From positions 27,395,197 through 27,459,196 of the forward strand of contig NC_059356.1 of the NCBI RefSeq assembly GCF_019703515.2: DNA of 64,000 nucleotides. Reading direction: 5' to 3'. Each line of letters begins with the position of its first letter. Position 1 is the first letter of the stretch. Of this stretch, positions 1-13,993 are shown piece after piece. This DNA comes from Myxocyprinus asiaticus. Its lineage: Eukaryota > Chordata > Actinopteri > Cypriniformes > Catostomidae. A program made the position numbers and the translations under genes. A model generated the notes under the pieces. It was not told the origin of the DNA. It worked only from the letters and a program-made list of their open reading frames with translations, and did not search any database.

Positions 1-516
1 CCAGATGGGTTATGAAGTCTTCAAATGTCTGTAAGACCAAGATTTGTACACATCCTCTGTAGTGCCAATGTTGCTCTAAAGGGTCTACACACCTTTGCAT
101 CACTATGATCAAGGACCGGATCCATTAAAAGATTGAAGTCTCCACCCAAAATCATATTATGAAGGATCCCAGCAGCTTGTAGCTTACCCTCAAGATCTAT
201 AAAAAGGTTCTGATCATCAGCGTTGGGTGCATAAATTTTAGCCAAAATCAGATTTTGCCCCTGTATTTCAGCCAAAACAATAATCAATGTGATGATTCCC
301 CTGCTCTTACTCGAACCAGCACTACAAAACACATGCCCACCCCATGCCCTGCCAAGTTTATCAGATTCCTATGAAGAAAGATGTTTCTTGAAGGAACACT
401 ATATAAAAACATTTACGCTTCATAAAAGATACAACCTTCCTTCTTTTTATAAGGTGCCCCAGCCCATTAACATTCCACGTGGAGAGAAAAATTTTACCTA
501 TTTTAAAGTGTGGCAT
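1..516 (-). pseudogene. L1-type ORF2, N-terminal endonuclease (partial)
   Basis: This is the apurinic-like endonuclease that nicks target DNA for target-primed reverse transcription. A plausible start is the ATG at 514-516 (MPHFKIG). Visible motifs are WNVNGL (the Asn motif), FLQET (the catalytic Glu) and GGDFNLLMDP (the Asp-x-Asn motif). The reading frame is broken between about 332 and 361. The reverse transcriptase would lie to the left of the window. The hAT-type element at 532-1366 sits just upstream of this start, between ORF1 and ORF2. The protein is truncated by the window edge and frameshifted. Confidence 0.75.
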
Positions 517-531
517 ATTGACATGTAAAGA

Positions 532-1366
532 CAGGGTTGGGAGGGTTACTTTTGAAATGTATTCCACTACAGATTACAGAATACATGCTGTAAAATGTAA
601 TTTGTAACGTATTCCGTTAGATTACTCAAGGTCAGTAACGTATTCTAAATACTTTGTATTACTTCTACAGCACTGGTAGATTTTTTCACTTGTTTTGACT
701 ATAAAAACTCTGCCAGTACAGTAAGACAAAATACACAAGTTAAAAATACATTCTCTGAAAAACTTATCTTATGTAGTGTTGTTTCTAAAACAAGATCAAT
801 CAAATTGATTTTGTTTTAAGGATTTTTAGATATTTTTACAGGAAAACAATACAAAAATTATTATCAAGAATACGATTTTTGCCCTAATATCAAAGGTCTT
901 ACTAGAAAAAAGAAATTATGATCCAACATGAATTTTCTTGATAAAAAAATATCATCATGCCTGGTAACATGTGCATGTAAAATGGCTAGAAATAGCATTT
1001 TAACTTAGCGTAAAGCTGACAATTTACACTCCAAATTTCTGCTCCAAACTTACTTCAAACTTACTTCTCTGTCTACTCATATGAATGTAACACATCATAA
1101 GAAAGTGTTTCACTGCTGTTCAAATGCACTTTGGATCACATCATTTATATGTATAAATGTTTTCCATATGAAAGGACTAAATATTAAATGAAACAAATGA
1201 CAATAAAATGCAAAGTAATCTCTTCAGTAATCAAAATACTGTTTGAATGTAACTGTATTCTAATTACCAATGATTTAAATTGTAACTGTAGTGGAATACA
1301 GTTACTTATATTTTGTATTTTAAATACGTAATCCCGTTACATGTATTCCGTTACTCCCCAACCCTG
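532..1366. mobile_element. hAT-type nonautonomous element, copy 1
   Basis: The 835-bp element begins CAGGGTTGGGAGGGTTAC and ends GTTACTCCCCAACCCTG, so the termini are inverted repeats of a CAGGGTTGGGnGnGTTAC type. It is flanked by the perfect 8-bp duplication TGTAAAGA (524-531 and 1367-1374). An 8-bp duplication and CAGGG ends fit the hAT superfamily. It has no credible ORF. Related copies lie at 51951-52756 and 63672-64000 in the opposite orientation and match over hundreds of bases. Confidence 0.88.
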
Positions 1367-1719
1367 TGTAAAGATAAATTGTGTACCCAAGGCTTTATAT
1401 TGTATTATATTATATTATATTGACCACTATCCAACATTGATGTAACCATAACATCCTTAACCCACAGAAGAGAAAAAAGATGTGCTTCAACCCCGTGCAT
1501 AACAATCCCAACTGGTGTCCATCGCTCGGAAATCCGACAGTCCATGCACGCTCATAAGACTTTCCGTGACACTGTTGCTACCAGATTGCTCAACTCAAAT
1601 GCACGATGTATAGACTGTATTGTTGATCTTGTGCAGGCAAAGTTACCCACATGTAAAAGTCTTGCGTCCATCCTTGCCATCAATTCTCAGCTTAGCCAAA
1701 TAGAGCAGTGCGAAGCTTA

Positions 1720-2462
1720 CTATCTGTTGGTGCAGCAATTTTTTACATTCTTTGAATCCGTCCCTCTTTGCTTGAGTCGATCTAGCAAAGTCTGGAAAAA
1801 CCATGATGTTATGGTCCTCCTAGCACAACTTGCCTTTATTCCTCGCCGCTCGAAGAACAAAGTCTCTGTCAGCTGACCGCAAGAATCTTGCCAGAATAGA
1901 TCGTGGTCTGTCAACCACCCTAGGAAGCTGAATGAGAGCTTTGTGCATGTGCTCTATCTCGAGCCGGCGGCCAGCGGTGTCGATCAAATTCGGAATAAGC
2001 CCATCCAAAAACTTCACCATATCTTGACCTTCCTTTCCCTCTGTGATTCCAACAAAATGAACATTATTATGTCTGTTCCGATTTTCCATATCCTCTAGTT
2101 TTTCCCACACCTGCTCCACATCAGCCTTGGAAGCAGGCGGGTTGACCTGTAGCTCTCTTTCGGCCGACTCCAGAAACTTGACCCATTTTTTAACATCGTC
2201 CATTCTTGTGATCAGTGTGAAAATTTTGCCTCCATAGATGTAATCACTCGATGAACTGTATTTCTGCAAGGCCCTGCATGTCGGTCAAGATTTTCGTCAG
2301 CGCTGCATAAATGTTCGAGATATCCTGACCTATGTCAGAAAGCTCGCTGCTGTCACTATCAACTGGACCTCTGCCATCGTGATCCTGTGAGGCGTCTGAC
2401 ACGTGAGAGTGTAAGTGCTTTTTAATGTCCCCATAGGCCGACGATTTAGAATTTTTCGACAT
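1720..2462 (-). pseudogene. L1-type ORF1 protein, frameshifted
   Basis: ORF1p of L1-group LINEs is an RNA-binding chaperone that trimerises through a coiled coil and coats the element RNA. Here the likely start is the ATG whose complement lies at 2460-2462 (MSKNSKSS...). An N-terminal hydrophilic, Ser/Asp-rich stretch is followed after a frame change near 2250 by a charged helical segment (EKLEDMENRNRHNN). An RRM-like block follows (NNVHFVGITEGKEG) and then a C-terminal-domain block (LEIEHMHKAL...RPRSILARFL), both typical of L1 ORF1. A second frame change lies near 1820-1910. At least two frame breaks make it a pseudogene. Family assignment is from motif order; no search was run. Confidence 0.72.
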
Positions 2463-2510
2463 CCTGCCCTCCCAGCACAGTTTAACAAACAAAACGATTA
2501 CAGTTTTCAC

Positions 2511-3352
2511 CGGTTAAAATTGCTTAAAAGGATAATTGTAGCAAAGTTTAAGCAGAGCTCGCCTTTAAGCGACCAACAATCTCATAGTGTCACATGACTC
2601 TCCCAACAGTATTTGTTTTTTAAACAGTATCTGTGTTTTTTTTTTGTTTGTTTTTTTAAACGATAGTGTTGTCTGAATTTGTTTTTTCTTCCTTTTTTGT
2701 ACTTTTTTTTATTGCTATATATTTCTTTCTCTCTGTCTCTCTTTCATTCCTTCATTTCTGTGCTCTTTGAAATGTTAATTCTGTCATCAGGTCTCTTGCC
2801 TAATTGGCTGCAATCTTGTTTTAATTAGGTATGTATGACTTGAACTAATAAGAAGTGCCAAATAGACTGCAGCATGTCGTTTATGTTTGTGTGAACTTCA
2901 GTCAAGTACACAAGCATACTAAGATATGCTTGGAGAGTTGAATGGTCAGCGTGGCATTATGAATTCCTTCTTTGTTTTGTATGTCAGGCCCATGAGTAAG
3001 GTACAGCTCTTTCATGTTGTCATGGTGACTGCATGAGTACCCTGTGGCTGTGCTGTTGTTCTCAGTGAGGCTAATCTGCAGTTGGCCTGCACCTCAGTGA
3101 GCGGCTCAGCTGACCTTGGGTCATGCTTTCTTCCGTTTTGTCTCCATTCATTTGCCCTTGTTTGAGTAAAACTATGAAAACTAGGCTAACTTTAGGAAGT
3201 ATTCATTTAGCAGATGCTACTATCAAAAATAACTTGTCCTCATGGATGATCCTTAGGTTAAGTGCAGTGTAAAATGTTTTAACTTGATGTGTTAATATCT
3301 AAATTATCTGGTTTTATTCAAGTAAAAATATTATTTAATAAGATTCATCATT
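2511..3352. other. Unassigned AT-rich stretch
   Basis: No gene is visible. There are T-rich runs near 2637-2710. A short segment near 3198-3245 (ATTCATTTAGCAGATGCT) resembles the conserved core found in many fish SINEs. The rest looks single-copy. Confidence 0.4.
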
Positions 3353-4580
3353 TAGGGCTGGGAGATATATCGAAAATTCACGATATGATTGCAATGATTT
3401 TACTGACAACAATAAATTAAGCAATATCACTATGATTTTAATTTGCTTTTTTTTTGGCCATTAGTTTTCATAAATAGCATCAGTAGACTAATTTCATGAT
3501 CCTTCAGGGCTGCACAATTAATAATCAAAATAACATCAAAATGGGGATATGTTCATATGTGATTATATTAAACTGCAAAAAGCTGCGACTAAAGACATAT
3601 AAACATGGTCTGTGTGCGCTTCAGAATAAACCGGTGATGTGCTGATCTGTGAACATGTGGGATTCTTTCTAAGATTCCCATGTCTGTCTTCCTCCTTATC
3701 AAACCCTTAGTATTAGGTCCCTTTACAGTAAGTCAGTAAAATCCTCTCACCAGTATACCTGACTCCTGATGCAGACTTTCACTCATTCTCTGACCTGGTG
3801 TCTTGTGATTGTAATAGTATTGTCTATATATTAATATGCTAAATACACAACTCGTGTAAAAAAATTTATATAACCACATTTTTTTTTTTTATCTGTAAAC
3901 TAATATTAATTTTAGTTTTAGTTAAAATATGCTTAACTTGCAAACACAAAGTTTTACATTACTTCCTCCCATGGCAAATCATTTTGAGGAAAAATACTTT
4001 CCTGGAGACACAGTGTGAACTGTGCAGGATCTTTTGCTATATATTTTCATCACATGATTCACCTGCTTGCTTGCTGGTGTTTTGAATCCAGCTTTGCAAA
4101 GAAACACTCCCTTTAGCAGCCTCCCTTCGCACTTTCTCTTTCTGTCTCATCTTCTTTTTTGTGAAAGTGTGGTACTATCAACACACAAACAGTGATCAAC
4201 ACACAATTTGAACATATACAATATGCACAGTATAATGATGCCTGATATGCAGTCCTGGTGTTATTTAACATTATGCAGTTAAATTCCAAGGTTACTTAAG
4301 TGTTATTATCACTTTTATAAACTGTATAGAACTGACATATGCTTTATATATGTACAGTTGAAGTCAGAAGTTTACATACACCTTGGCCAAATACATTTAA
4401 ACTCAGATTTTCACAATTCCTGACATTTAATCATAGAAAAAATTCTGTCTTAGGTCAGTTGGGATCACTACTTTATTTTAAGAATGTGGAATGTCAGAAT
4501 AATGGAAGAGAGAATGATTTATTTCAGCTTTTATTACTTTCATCACATTCCCAGTGGGTCAGAAGTTTACATACACTTTG

Positions 4581-6131
<1,551 letters not shown>

Positions 6132-6959
6132 GATGTCAAGCAAAGAAGCACTTGTGTCATGCAGAAAGTAGATGTCTTAAATGACTTGCCAAAACTATAG
6201 TTGTATGTACGTACTGTATACTTTAATACACTGTAAATTGTAGAAAACAGCTTGCTTCATATATTCAGTTCAGCAAGTTTAAGGGCTCACTTTATTATTC
6301 TTTATCATTTATATTATAACTTTATGATTTAGCTGTGCAGCAATTGTAATAATTGGACAGACCACATTTAAGTTTAAATAACAACAAAAGGAAAGAAAAG
6401 TATTATATTTTAAAAACTTACGTTAGCTCTGCAATCTTATTGTTCACCTTATGAGCTAATGCACTTTTTTAACGCATTTCGGCCCACTCAAGCAATGTCA
6501 TTACTAATTAATGAGCATTTTTGATGCATTTGGACCCATCTCCGTCACTCCTTGCAAAACAAGAGTCGTGATGCAACAGTCGAAGATGGTTATCTAGCGC
6601 ATGTTTACATAAACAAACAATAAAAAGTTACACAGAGAGTGTTTTACTATTCATCATGTCTTAATCCTTAATCGCTTTGACTCTGTGGATAAAAAGTGTC
6701 TACAAAATGAATATTTGCAAATATAATTTCTTTCTCCAGAGGGGCATCTCAGCCCAAGAGGGCAAAATGGCAGTAGCTTGGGCCACTGAGCCACTCCCCT
6801 GTGCATGTCCCTGATCCTCAATATCGTCAATAGGCTGAAAAATATAGAGATTTTTGTAGCCATATCACCCAGCCCTAATTCAACCTGATTACATTAGATT
6901 ACACAAAATGAAAATAATTTTTAAGGGTCAGATCAGGTATAAATGGATAAAAATTGCCA

Positions 6960-7790
6960 AAAGCACGATTTTGGTGATTGCTCCACCAGCAGGGTTCGAA
7001 CCTACAACCTTTTGGTAACCAGCACCGACATTTGAGCACAATGCAGTAAAAGCTAGGTTTATATTTAGAATATGTGCTAAAACCTTAAGTTAAGTGCCAT
7101 ACTTGAGCACATTGGTGATAGCAACCCATGTAGGGTTCAAACCTACAACCTTTTGGATAAGAGCCCAGATCTTTAGCAGCTGTTCCAATTAAAACTGTAA
7201 ACAATTAGTTTTATGTTTAGAATACAGTATGTGCCAGCCAAATCCTTTAAAGATAGAGCAGTCCAAGCATTCAGAATTCTCCCTTTATATCACAAACACT
7301 TGAAAAAGACTGTTCGAAAAAGGAAAAGAGAGACCAAGACGGAAGGATACACCAAACGTGAGGATAAAAAGAAGCCAATGAAAGCATTATTTTGTAATTT
7401 ATCGATTTACCCTGTATTAGTTAAACTACAAACACTATAAGCAAATTTACTTAGGAAGAAGTAATTTACCAGATGCTTTTATCTAAAGTCCTCATAGAAC
7501 AACCTGAGGTTAATTACCTTGTTCATTGACTCCAACATAATTTAGATGGCTTACTCCTGCAGTGTTTGAAACTATAACCGTATAGTTTCCAAACCACTAT
7601 GTTTTAGAAGTATACATTTAGTTTAGTTTATGTTTAGAACAAGTGCCAAATCCTTCAACATCAGGCAGTCCAAGCATTCAGAACAGCCCCTTTAGACCCC
7701 AAACACATAAAGAAAAAGGAAAAGAGATGAATATGGAAGGATACAACTCCAGATGTGAAGATAAAAAGAAGCCATAATCAGCCTTGTTTT
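6960..7790. repeat. Degenerate tandem repeats with tRNA-like (SINE) motifs
   Basis: Two related units at about 6985-7130 and 7100-7210 each carry a GGGTTCGAACC/GGGTTCAAACC motif next to ACCTACAACCTTTTGG. On the minus strand this reads like a Pol III B box. The following block (TTTATGTTTAGAA... AAATCCTT... CAGTCCAAGCATTCAGAA... AAAAGAAGCCA) occurs at about 7209-7390 and again at about 7628-7780, an offset near 418 bp. A SINE-core-like string is near 7465-7495. I read this as an old, decayed SINE-containing duplication. The 75-codon frame at 7213-7440 is a by-product. Confidence 0.5.
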
Positions 7791-8865
7791 CTTTATTTAC
7801 AGAGAAACTGGAAGATATATTGGATTTTTTTTTCTAAAGCTTTGAAGATGGTTAGAGTGAAGAATTGTTGAATGATGGAATGTGAGCGATCTGGATGGTG
7901 TAGGAGCGAGAGATCAGCAGGTGGTCTCTGGGATGCATCTGACTACAAGAACATGGCACAGAAATGCATATCACAAGACAGCAAGAGAGATAGCTAGATC
8001 CACAAGAGAGGAGGAGTGAGTGATATCAGAATGTCAAAACAGTGTCAGCATTACGACTTCTAATGCATTAAGTGTTTATAGAGCAACCACATACATCTAG
8101 TTTTGCAAAGGAGATTGATGAAGATCACATATGGTTGAACATTAGAGGATTATTCCCATCAAATATTATATTTTATATCCATCACATCAGACTGGAAATG
8201 TTAACAGTCTTTATTAGAAGACTTGATTATAGATGCATATGATGCATGTCGTGTGTGATATAGAGACATGGAGGAGTGGTCTCTTATTTTTTCTGGTGCG
8301 CTGTGAGATTATGTAAACTGACCTATCTTTCCTATAATCAGATCAGCGGTGCTCGCAAAATAATCCAGAAACAACAGAAAAACAATGTCGAATTCACTCA
8401 GCCAAAAAGAAAAAGGGGGAAAAAAGCAGGAAAAGCACCAAATCTACACTTGGAAATGTGCAGAGGAGGGGAGGATATGGTAGATCATGCCTCAGGATGT
8501 CTGCATTCATCTGGGATGCATATTTCATGTTTTGTCAAGCTGTTTACTGCTGCTTGAGGCCACCACATCTCACTCTTCCTTCCATCTCAGTCTTTATCTC
8601 TCTCTTTCACTCTCTGCTTCGGTTCTCTTGAAATCACATTCTTATTCTTTGTTTAATGAGAGCATGGGGACAATTGTTTGCATTCTCTGTTCACAGAAAC
8701 TAGGATGACCAAATGACCATAAAAAAAAAAAATGTTTCTCACTAAACCTTATTGTATGCCTACAGAACAATGTATAAGTTGCATACAATAATTCAGTACA
8801 CTTCTGTTTTATACTTTTGCATCCTTTTGAAGCTTGAAGAGGTGCCATTGTATTGAAAACATTTT
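7791..8865. other. Unassigned stretch, no gene recognised
   Basis: It contains purine-rich and AT-rich DNA. The short open frames (for example 8276-8557) show no recognisable motif or codon signature. There is a poly-A run near 8720-8731. Confidence 0.4.
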
Positions 8866-9550
8866 TATTTTATTTTTATTTCTCGCTTTGTGTTCGAAAA
8901 AGAAAGTCATATTGGTTTAGAACAAGCAGGGGTGGAAAGAGTACTGAAACATCATACTCAAGTAAAATTACTGTTACTTACCAAAAAATGTAGTGTGAGT
9001 AGAGTAAAAGTAAAAATTACTCAAGTAAGAGTAAAAGAGTAGCTCATTTAAAAGTACTCATGAGTAGTGAGTATTGCGTACTGAGTTGCGAAAACTTGCC
9101 CCGTTATAATAAACACTGTATGCTGCAATTTCAAAATGTAGCACACATAACGTAAATTACATTCCATTTTATGGCCAGAAAGAATAAAAAATTAGGTATT
9201 TTATAGGTATAAATAAAAAATTTAAATTTACATCACTTATCTAAGAAAAACACTACATAAATCTGATTCCAAAAAAATAAAAGAGCGACATAATTACAGA
9301 AATGAAAAGATGAAAAAGTTATTTTCAATATCATAATGTATGAAACAATTACATAAAAATCAGTTTATGTGTAGGGTCTAAAATGCCCTTAATGCCAGAG
9401 TTATTGTTGTGCATAATACATGTTCAAAACAATGCAAGGAATGCCAAAAAAAAAAAAAGCAGGGTCACTTGGCGTGTCATGTCCCGCACAATAGAGGAGG
9501 TAGAGCAGGGGTGGGAAAAGTTGTTTGGTATAGGGGCCACATCGGACTTT

Positions 9551-9957
9551 AAAGGAATAATTCACCCAAAAATGAAAATTCTCTCATCATTTACTCACCC
9601 TTATGCTATCCCGGATGTGTTTGACTTTCTTTCTTCTGCAGAACGCAAATGAAGATTTTTAGAAGAATATTTCAGCTCAGATAAATATTTAAGTCAATTT
9701 TTACTATAAATTCTCCTCCCTGCTCAGTCAATCTCCACTTTAACTTTCACATTCTTCTTCTTGTGTTTTTTGTGATTCACATTCTTTGTGCATATTGCCA
9801 CCTACTGGCCAGAGAGAAGATTTTATAGTAAAAAAGGACTTAAATATTGATCTGTTTCTCACCCACATCTATCATATCACTTCTGAAGACATGGATTTAA
9901 CCACTGGAGTCATATGGATTACTTTTATGTTGCCTTTATGTGCTTTTTGGAGCATTG
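9551..9957. repeat. Foldback element, left part
   Basis: It starts TTTAAAGGAATAATTCACCC, the shared terminus of the foldback family. It contains an internal inverted repeat: the stretch near 9690-9710 (AATATTTAAGTCAATTTTTACTATAAA) is complemented near 9822-9850. It stops abruptly at about 9957. The corresponding right half is not here; a similar right half occurs alone at 33896-34084. Confidence 0.6.
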
Positions 9958-10079
9958 TTAATATTAATATTATTAATAACATTATTAACATTATTAATAT
10001 TAAAAACGTCACTGTTTTGTTATATTAAATTAATACTTTTAAAGCTTCTAAAGTTATTCAGCCAAAAGTAGTGAGGAGT

Positions 10080-10545
10080 TTTCTAATTTTCTTGTTATTG
10101 TTGTTTGATTAATAGCCTTTTAATGACATACTAGACAATGGTCTAATCGGTTACAATTCAAGCCCGACATTTTGATAAAAATACGTTTTTTTGTCCCACT
10201 GTTTAAGTTCACTTTGGACATAACCGACTGCGTATACATTAATGCCTCACTAAGATGGGCATTGGCAAAATTATAAAGTGTATTTGATCATTTAGGCACG
10301 TGCGTTTAGGAACACACGCACATGTAAAGCGCACAAACATTAGCCGCCTGTCAATCATACAGCGCGTAGCTACAGACGCCTGGAAATAAATGTCAGTCTT
10401 TATATTTTATCTAGATCAACCAACCAGTGGTGGTCGGCTAAGTATAGAAAATGAATCAAAAGTTTATCATCGATATCGAGGACATCTCTCTTTTTTCCCA
10501 ATAAACATCGAGATCGTTTTATCACCCAGCCCTATTTATAACATT
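10080..10545. repeat. Old interspersed repeat, related to 16570-16960
   Basis: Blocks such as GACATACTAGACA, TTTTTGTCCCACTGTTTA, GTGTATTTGATCATTTAGGC and GCCTGTCAATCA recur in the same order at 16570-16960. The right end is the hAT-type terminus TTATCACCCAGCCCTA. No coding potential is visible. Confidence 0.55.
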
Positions 10546-11172
10546 GCATTAATCTCTCACAGCAACCCAATACTCTCTAAATAGTGATAGATAGCTAATT
10601 TGCAGGCTACATTATAGACACACATAATCTAGTAAGCAGAAATATGAAATTTACCTCGATATGTTTCTTCAAATTAGAGGCAGAATTAATGCTGATATCT
10701 GGCTTGAGCAAGCTAAACTCACATGACACGATTAAGCAATTGGCATTTTTCACTGCGAAAATCCCTTTCAGGTGTTGAACTGCTGTTTGAGGCATAGTCC
10801 ACATCCATAACGGTTGGCGCCCTATCTGCAGCTGCCGTTCATATTTTCTATGCATGTTTTGATTTGACAGGAGTCATGAGACTCTTCCTAGCCAATCATG
10901 TTGATGGATAAAAATAAAATCAGGACAGGGAAGTAGCAAACACAGATGGTGGGAAAATAGCACAGTAAAAGTACAGTTATAGCACTTAAAATGTACTCAA
11001 GTAAAAGCATACCACTTTTAAACTACTTAAAAAAAGTACAATTTCTGAGAAAAACTACTTAATTACCGTAACATGAGTATTTGTAATTTGTTACATTACA
11101 CCCCTGAGAACAAGCTGAGGGTGAGTAAATAATCAATTAATTTTCATTTTGGGGTGAACTATCCCTTTAATC

Positions 11173-12934
11173 TGTACTGTACGGCGCTATTATCATCCAT
11201 TCCTCCCTAATTTTTGGCTTCTAGCAGGTGAGCAGACTTTTCTTATGCAGAAAGACAGCAACATAGGTGGGAGGGGGCAGCGAGGGATAAAGGTTTAGCA
11301 AAGGCTGGGAGCTGCTCAGAGAAAATACCTTTGATTCTGACTGCAAAAATAAACTATTCTCTCGTTACTCGACGGTTGTTTCTAATAACAGAAAAGGCAC
11401 AAAGCACAGCTATGTCAGTTTTGTAAAACATTTAAGCTAAAACTGATTATTAAGGACAAAAGGTTTCCCGACTGTACCTCCGTCGGGGCGCAGGACAAGG
11501 CTCGTAAAATCAGGACTGCTCACGAAAATATAAAAGCACTATATTTCTATGATTTATTTCTATGAAGTTTTATTATAACTTTATTTGTTCATTGTATAAA
11601 TTGGTGAAGCATAAATTATTGTAAATAGGTGATGGCTGAGAGTATTTCTGCACCAAGGTTGAAAGTTTCAGAGAATGTACAAGTGTGGTATGACCTGAAA
11701 AGCTTGTGTATGTGTGAATCACAGGATACACAAAGTAGTGAGGTCCCTATTTAAATCTTGTTAGTTGAAAATGTGTGACTTGGCAAACCTGTTCGGTTTG
11801 TGCTGGTTCACTAGGTAGTGTGCATCAGCGTTTGAAGACTATTTTAGATCTTCTACCTTCCTCTTTTCCTCTTTATCCGTATCTCTCTCCCTCTCCCTCT
11901 CTCTCTATCTCTCTCTCACACACACACACACACATACACACACACACACACAACCCTATTTTAAGAGCAATACCGTTAAGCGCAGCGCTATGCCATAAGT
12001 CATAAGTGCAAAGTCAGTGGGCATGGTCATGAAGTTTTGGTATTTTTGTGCAAGCATGCACTAAGTCTAATGTTCTAGATTAAGTGCAATTTCATTCGGA
12101 GGTCCTTCTCCAGTTATTGCAGCATCTGTGTCCTATTATATAGTCCATTCCTTCAAGCACCAGTGATATAAACAAAGACAGCATAGTCATAAGAAGTTGG
12201 TAGTGTAAATGGTATGGAATAAAGTAGAATAAAAGAAATATGGACATGCTCCTTTTAAATGCTTAGAAAATGTTATTCTCCTCAGGATTTGGATGTACCC
12301 TCCGTTAAATTATAGGGAATGTAAGTATTACTGAAAATTTTCATCTACTATTCATAACTAGTATTAATAATGATTGTATCGTCATGCACTTCACTTCTAC
12401 TGGTCGAACAATTACATTTATTTATTGAAACACAAAAAAATGTAACCAAACATATTTCCAAATTCAAATTACACTTCAAACAAAATGAAAATAAAATTAA
12501 AATAATGAAATGGTCAAAAAAATCATATACCAAATCCAAACATTTTATCCTCTCCAACTTCTTTCACCAGCCACTTTTGTAGTGACGGAAAAGTCACTCT
12601 ATGACAACAAGTGGTCAAATACCAATACAAATTAGATCATAAATACAATTGTAAATATAAACATAATAATAATAATAATTGAAAAGTAATCCATGACCTA
12701 AAGATAGTTTTACACAAATATCTTTTGTTTCATAAGACGGCTACAACTCTGATCATCAGGGACATAATTTGACGTTCCACTATATTTTGGGCATGAGTTT
12801 GGATATGAACTTTATTACCACCTGCAGGTGGAATCTCTAAGCTCTAAGCTGCAAATGCAGGAACTGAGTTTGGACACTCAGGAACATTGGATGACAAATA
12901 GCGCATACTAGATAGCATACTAGATACTAGATCT
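11173..12934. other. Unassigned stretch with a composite microsatellite
   Basis: A (TC)n tract followed by a (CA)n tract occupies about 11881-11952. Otherwise there are no recognisable genes or element ends. The short frames at 11775 and 12348-12582 are low-complexity translations. Confidence 0.45.
11881..11952. repeat. Microsatellite (TC)n-(CA)n
   Basis: Alternating CT repeats with single-base interruptions grade into CA repeats of about 40 bases interrupted by one CATA. Confidence 0.95.
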
Positions 12935-13019
12935 CGGAACTGCACCCAAGAATTTCACACACCATTGCACTTGTGTATATGGCTGTGTGACAATAAAGTG
13001 ATTTGATTTGATTTGATTG
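12935..13019 (+). mobile_element. L2/CR1-like LINE 3' tail
   Basis: It matches the last ~80 bp of the LINE at 57443-60829: CTCGGAACTGCACCCAAGA, TGCACTTGTGTATATGG and GACAATAAAGTGATTTG. It ends in a short ATTTG tandem tail. It is a severely 5'-truncated insertion on the plus strand. Confidence 0.85.
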
Positions 13020-13592
13020 ATATACATCTCCATACCTCCAGATAATTACAAACAGCTTGCACTGAATCATACAGTAAGATCCAGTAACAGCAGGGTTTCC
13101 TATCTTATGACTTATGCTGTTTGATGTCATGCATGACAGTGAAAGTGATACTGAAAAGATCAGAGGTCAAATTATGATTATTGGCAACAAATCCTTGCAA
13201 TTCTAAACAGAAAACATGAAAGTCATTGGTGAACAGAATGAAGAACAAAAGAAAACAAATAATGGAGTTCACGTAAAATAAAACCAGGTATTGTTTATAA
13301 GTGATTGAATCAAGGGTATAGCAACCAGTATAACTGACATGTCCACATTCCTTCTAGAAATGTCTAAGTTCATCACCCAGCTACATAAAATGATGGCTTT
13401 AAGACCCAGTAAGCCTCTGCCAACCGATCGCTTCTGCAGTGAACTAAAAGAAAGTGCAAGCCACAAGCGGTAATCAAGGCCAAAGCCAACTGCTTTTTAT
13501 CAAGGACTACTAGATAAACATTCAAAGTCAGGTTTATTTTTATTTTTTTACACACTGCAGATCAATGAACAAAACTAAATGATGTTCCTTCC
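13020..13592. other. Unassigned stretch
   Basis: No gene or element end is recognised. The short open frames lack motifs. Confidence 0.4.
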
Positions 13593-13993
13593 TATGGCTG
13601 GGAAAATTGATTTTCAGATTAATCACAATCTTCATTTAAACAATATGGATATCGATTCTTAAAATCCCAAGAATGATCTTTTACTTTAAAGTTTCCTGCA
13701 GTTTTGGTTTTGTTGATATATTTTGGGCCCTGATGTTAATTTGTAATTAATTCATAATTCATTCAAATTCATATTTTCAAAATGTATCAAGTTAGAAGAT
13801 TCCCTGTATAATTGACAGAGTTCGCTGAGAGAGGATTTTATTCATATGTATACAAAATGGACATTAAAACTGAAATATAACAAAATGAATCAGAATTGAG
13901 TCAGATCGTACTGAAATCGGAATTGAATCAAATCAAGAGCTTGTAAATGGGAATCGAATCAAATGGGGAAATCAGTATAGAGACCCAGCCCTA
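13593..13993. mobile_element. hAT-like MITE
   Basis: The left end TATGGCTGGGAAAATTGATT and right end GAGACCCAGCCCTA are imperfect inverted repeats of the TAGGGCTGGG type. Subterminal AATCG/GAATCGAATC motifs occur on both sides. Flanks (TTCCTTCC against TTTCCTCA) do not give a clean duplication. About 400 bp, noncoding. Confidence 0.6.

Larger units (their letters stand above)
1..2510 (-). mobile_element. L1-like LINE, 5' portion, interrupted by a hAT-type element
   Basis: Reading on the minus strand there is first an ORF1-like protein (about 2462 to 1720) and then the start of an ORF2 endonuclease (about 516 to 1), the gene order of L1/Tx1-group LINEs. The rest of ORF2 lies beyond the left edge. 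Position 532-1366 is a later hAT-type insertion, so the LINE is older. Both ORFs carry frame breaks. The exact 5' end is not visible; it should lie near 2510-2600. The L1-like 3' fragment at 48933-49808 has the same orientation and may belong to a related family. Confidence 0.8.
8927..11106. mobile_element. hAT-type element, CAGGGGTG ends, perfect 8-bp duplication
   Basis: It begins CAGGGGTGGAAAGAGTAC and ends ACATTACACCCCTG. It is flanked by the perfect 8-bp duplication AGAACAAG (8919-8926 and 11107-11114). Both subterminal regions are rich in AGTACT and ACTCAAGTAA-like motifs, as in many hAT elements. The interior holds other repeat pieces: a second CAGGGGTGGG-type terminus near 9508, a foldback left half at 9551-9957, and a CACCCAGCCCTA terminus at about 10526-10537. 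No intact transposase is visible. Confidence 0.82.
8866..11172. mobile_element. Remnant foldback element split by a hAT-type insertion
   Basis: Sequence before 8927 (AAAGAAAGTCATATTGG...) and after 11106 (GAGGGTGAGTAAAT... GGGGTGAACTATCCCTTTAA) together form the right half of the foldback family seen complete at 26761-27553 and 40485-40749. The hAT-type element 8927-11106 lies between. Only the right half is recognisable and the left end is unclear. Confidence 0.55.

Noticed and set aside
1544..1876. 110-codon plus-strand frame
   Set aside because: It is antisense to the L1-like ORF1 region and has no motif.
6990..7160. tRNA gene candidates (GGTTCGAAC motifs)
   Set aside because: B-box-like motifs occur, but no matching A box, anticodon arm or acceptor pairing can be built. 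They look like SINE remnants.
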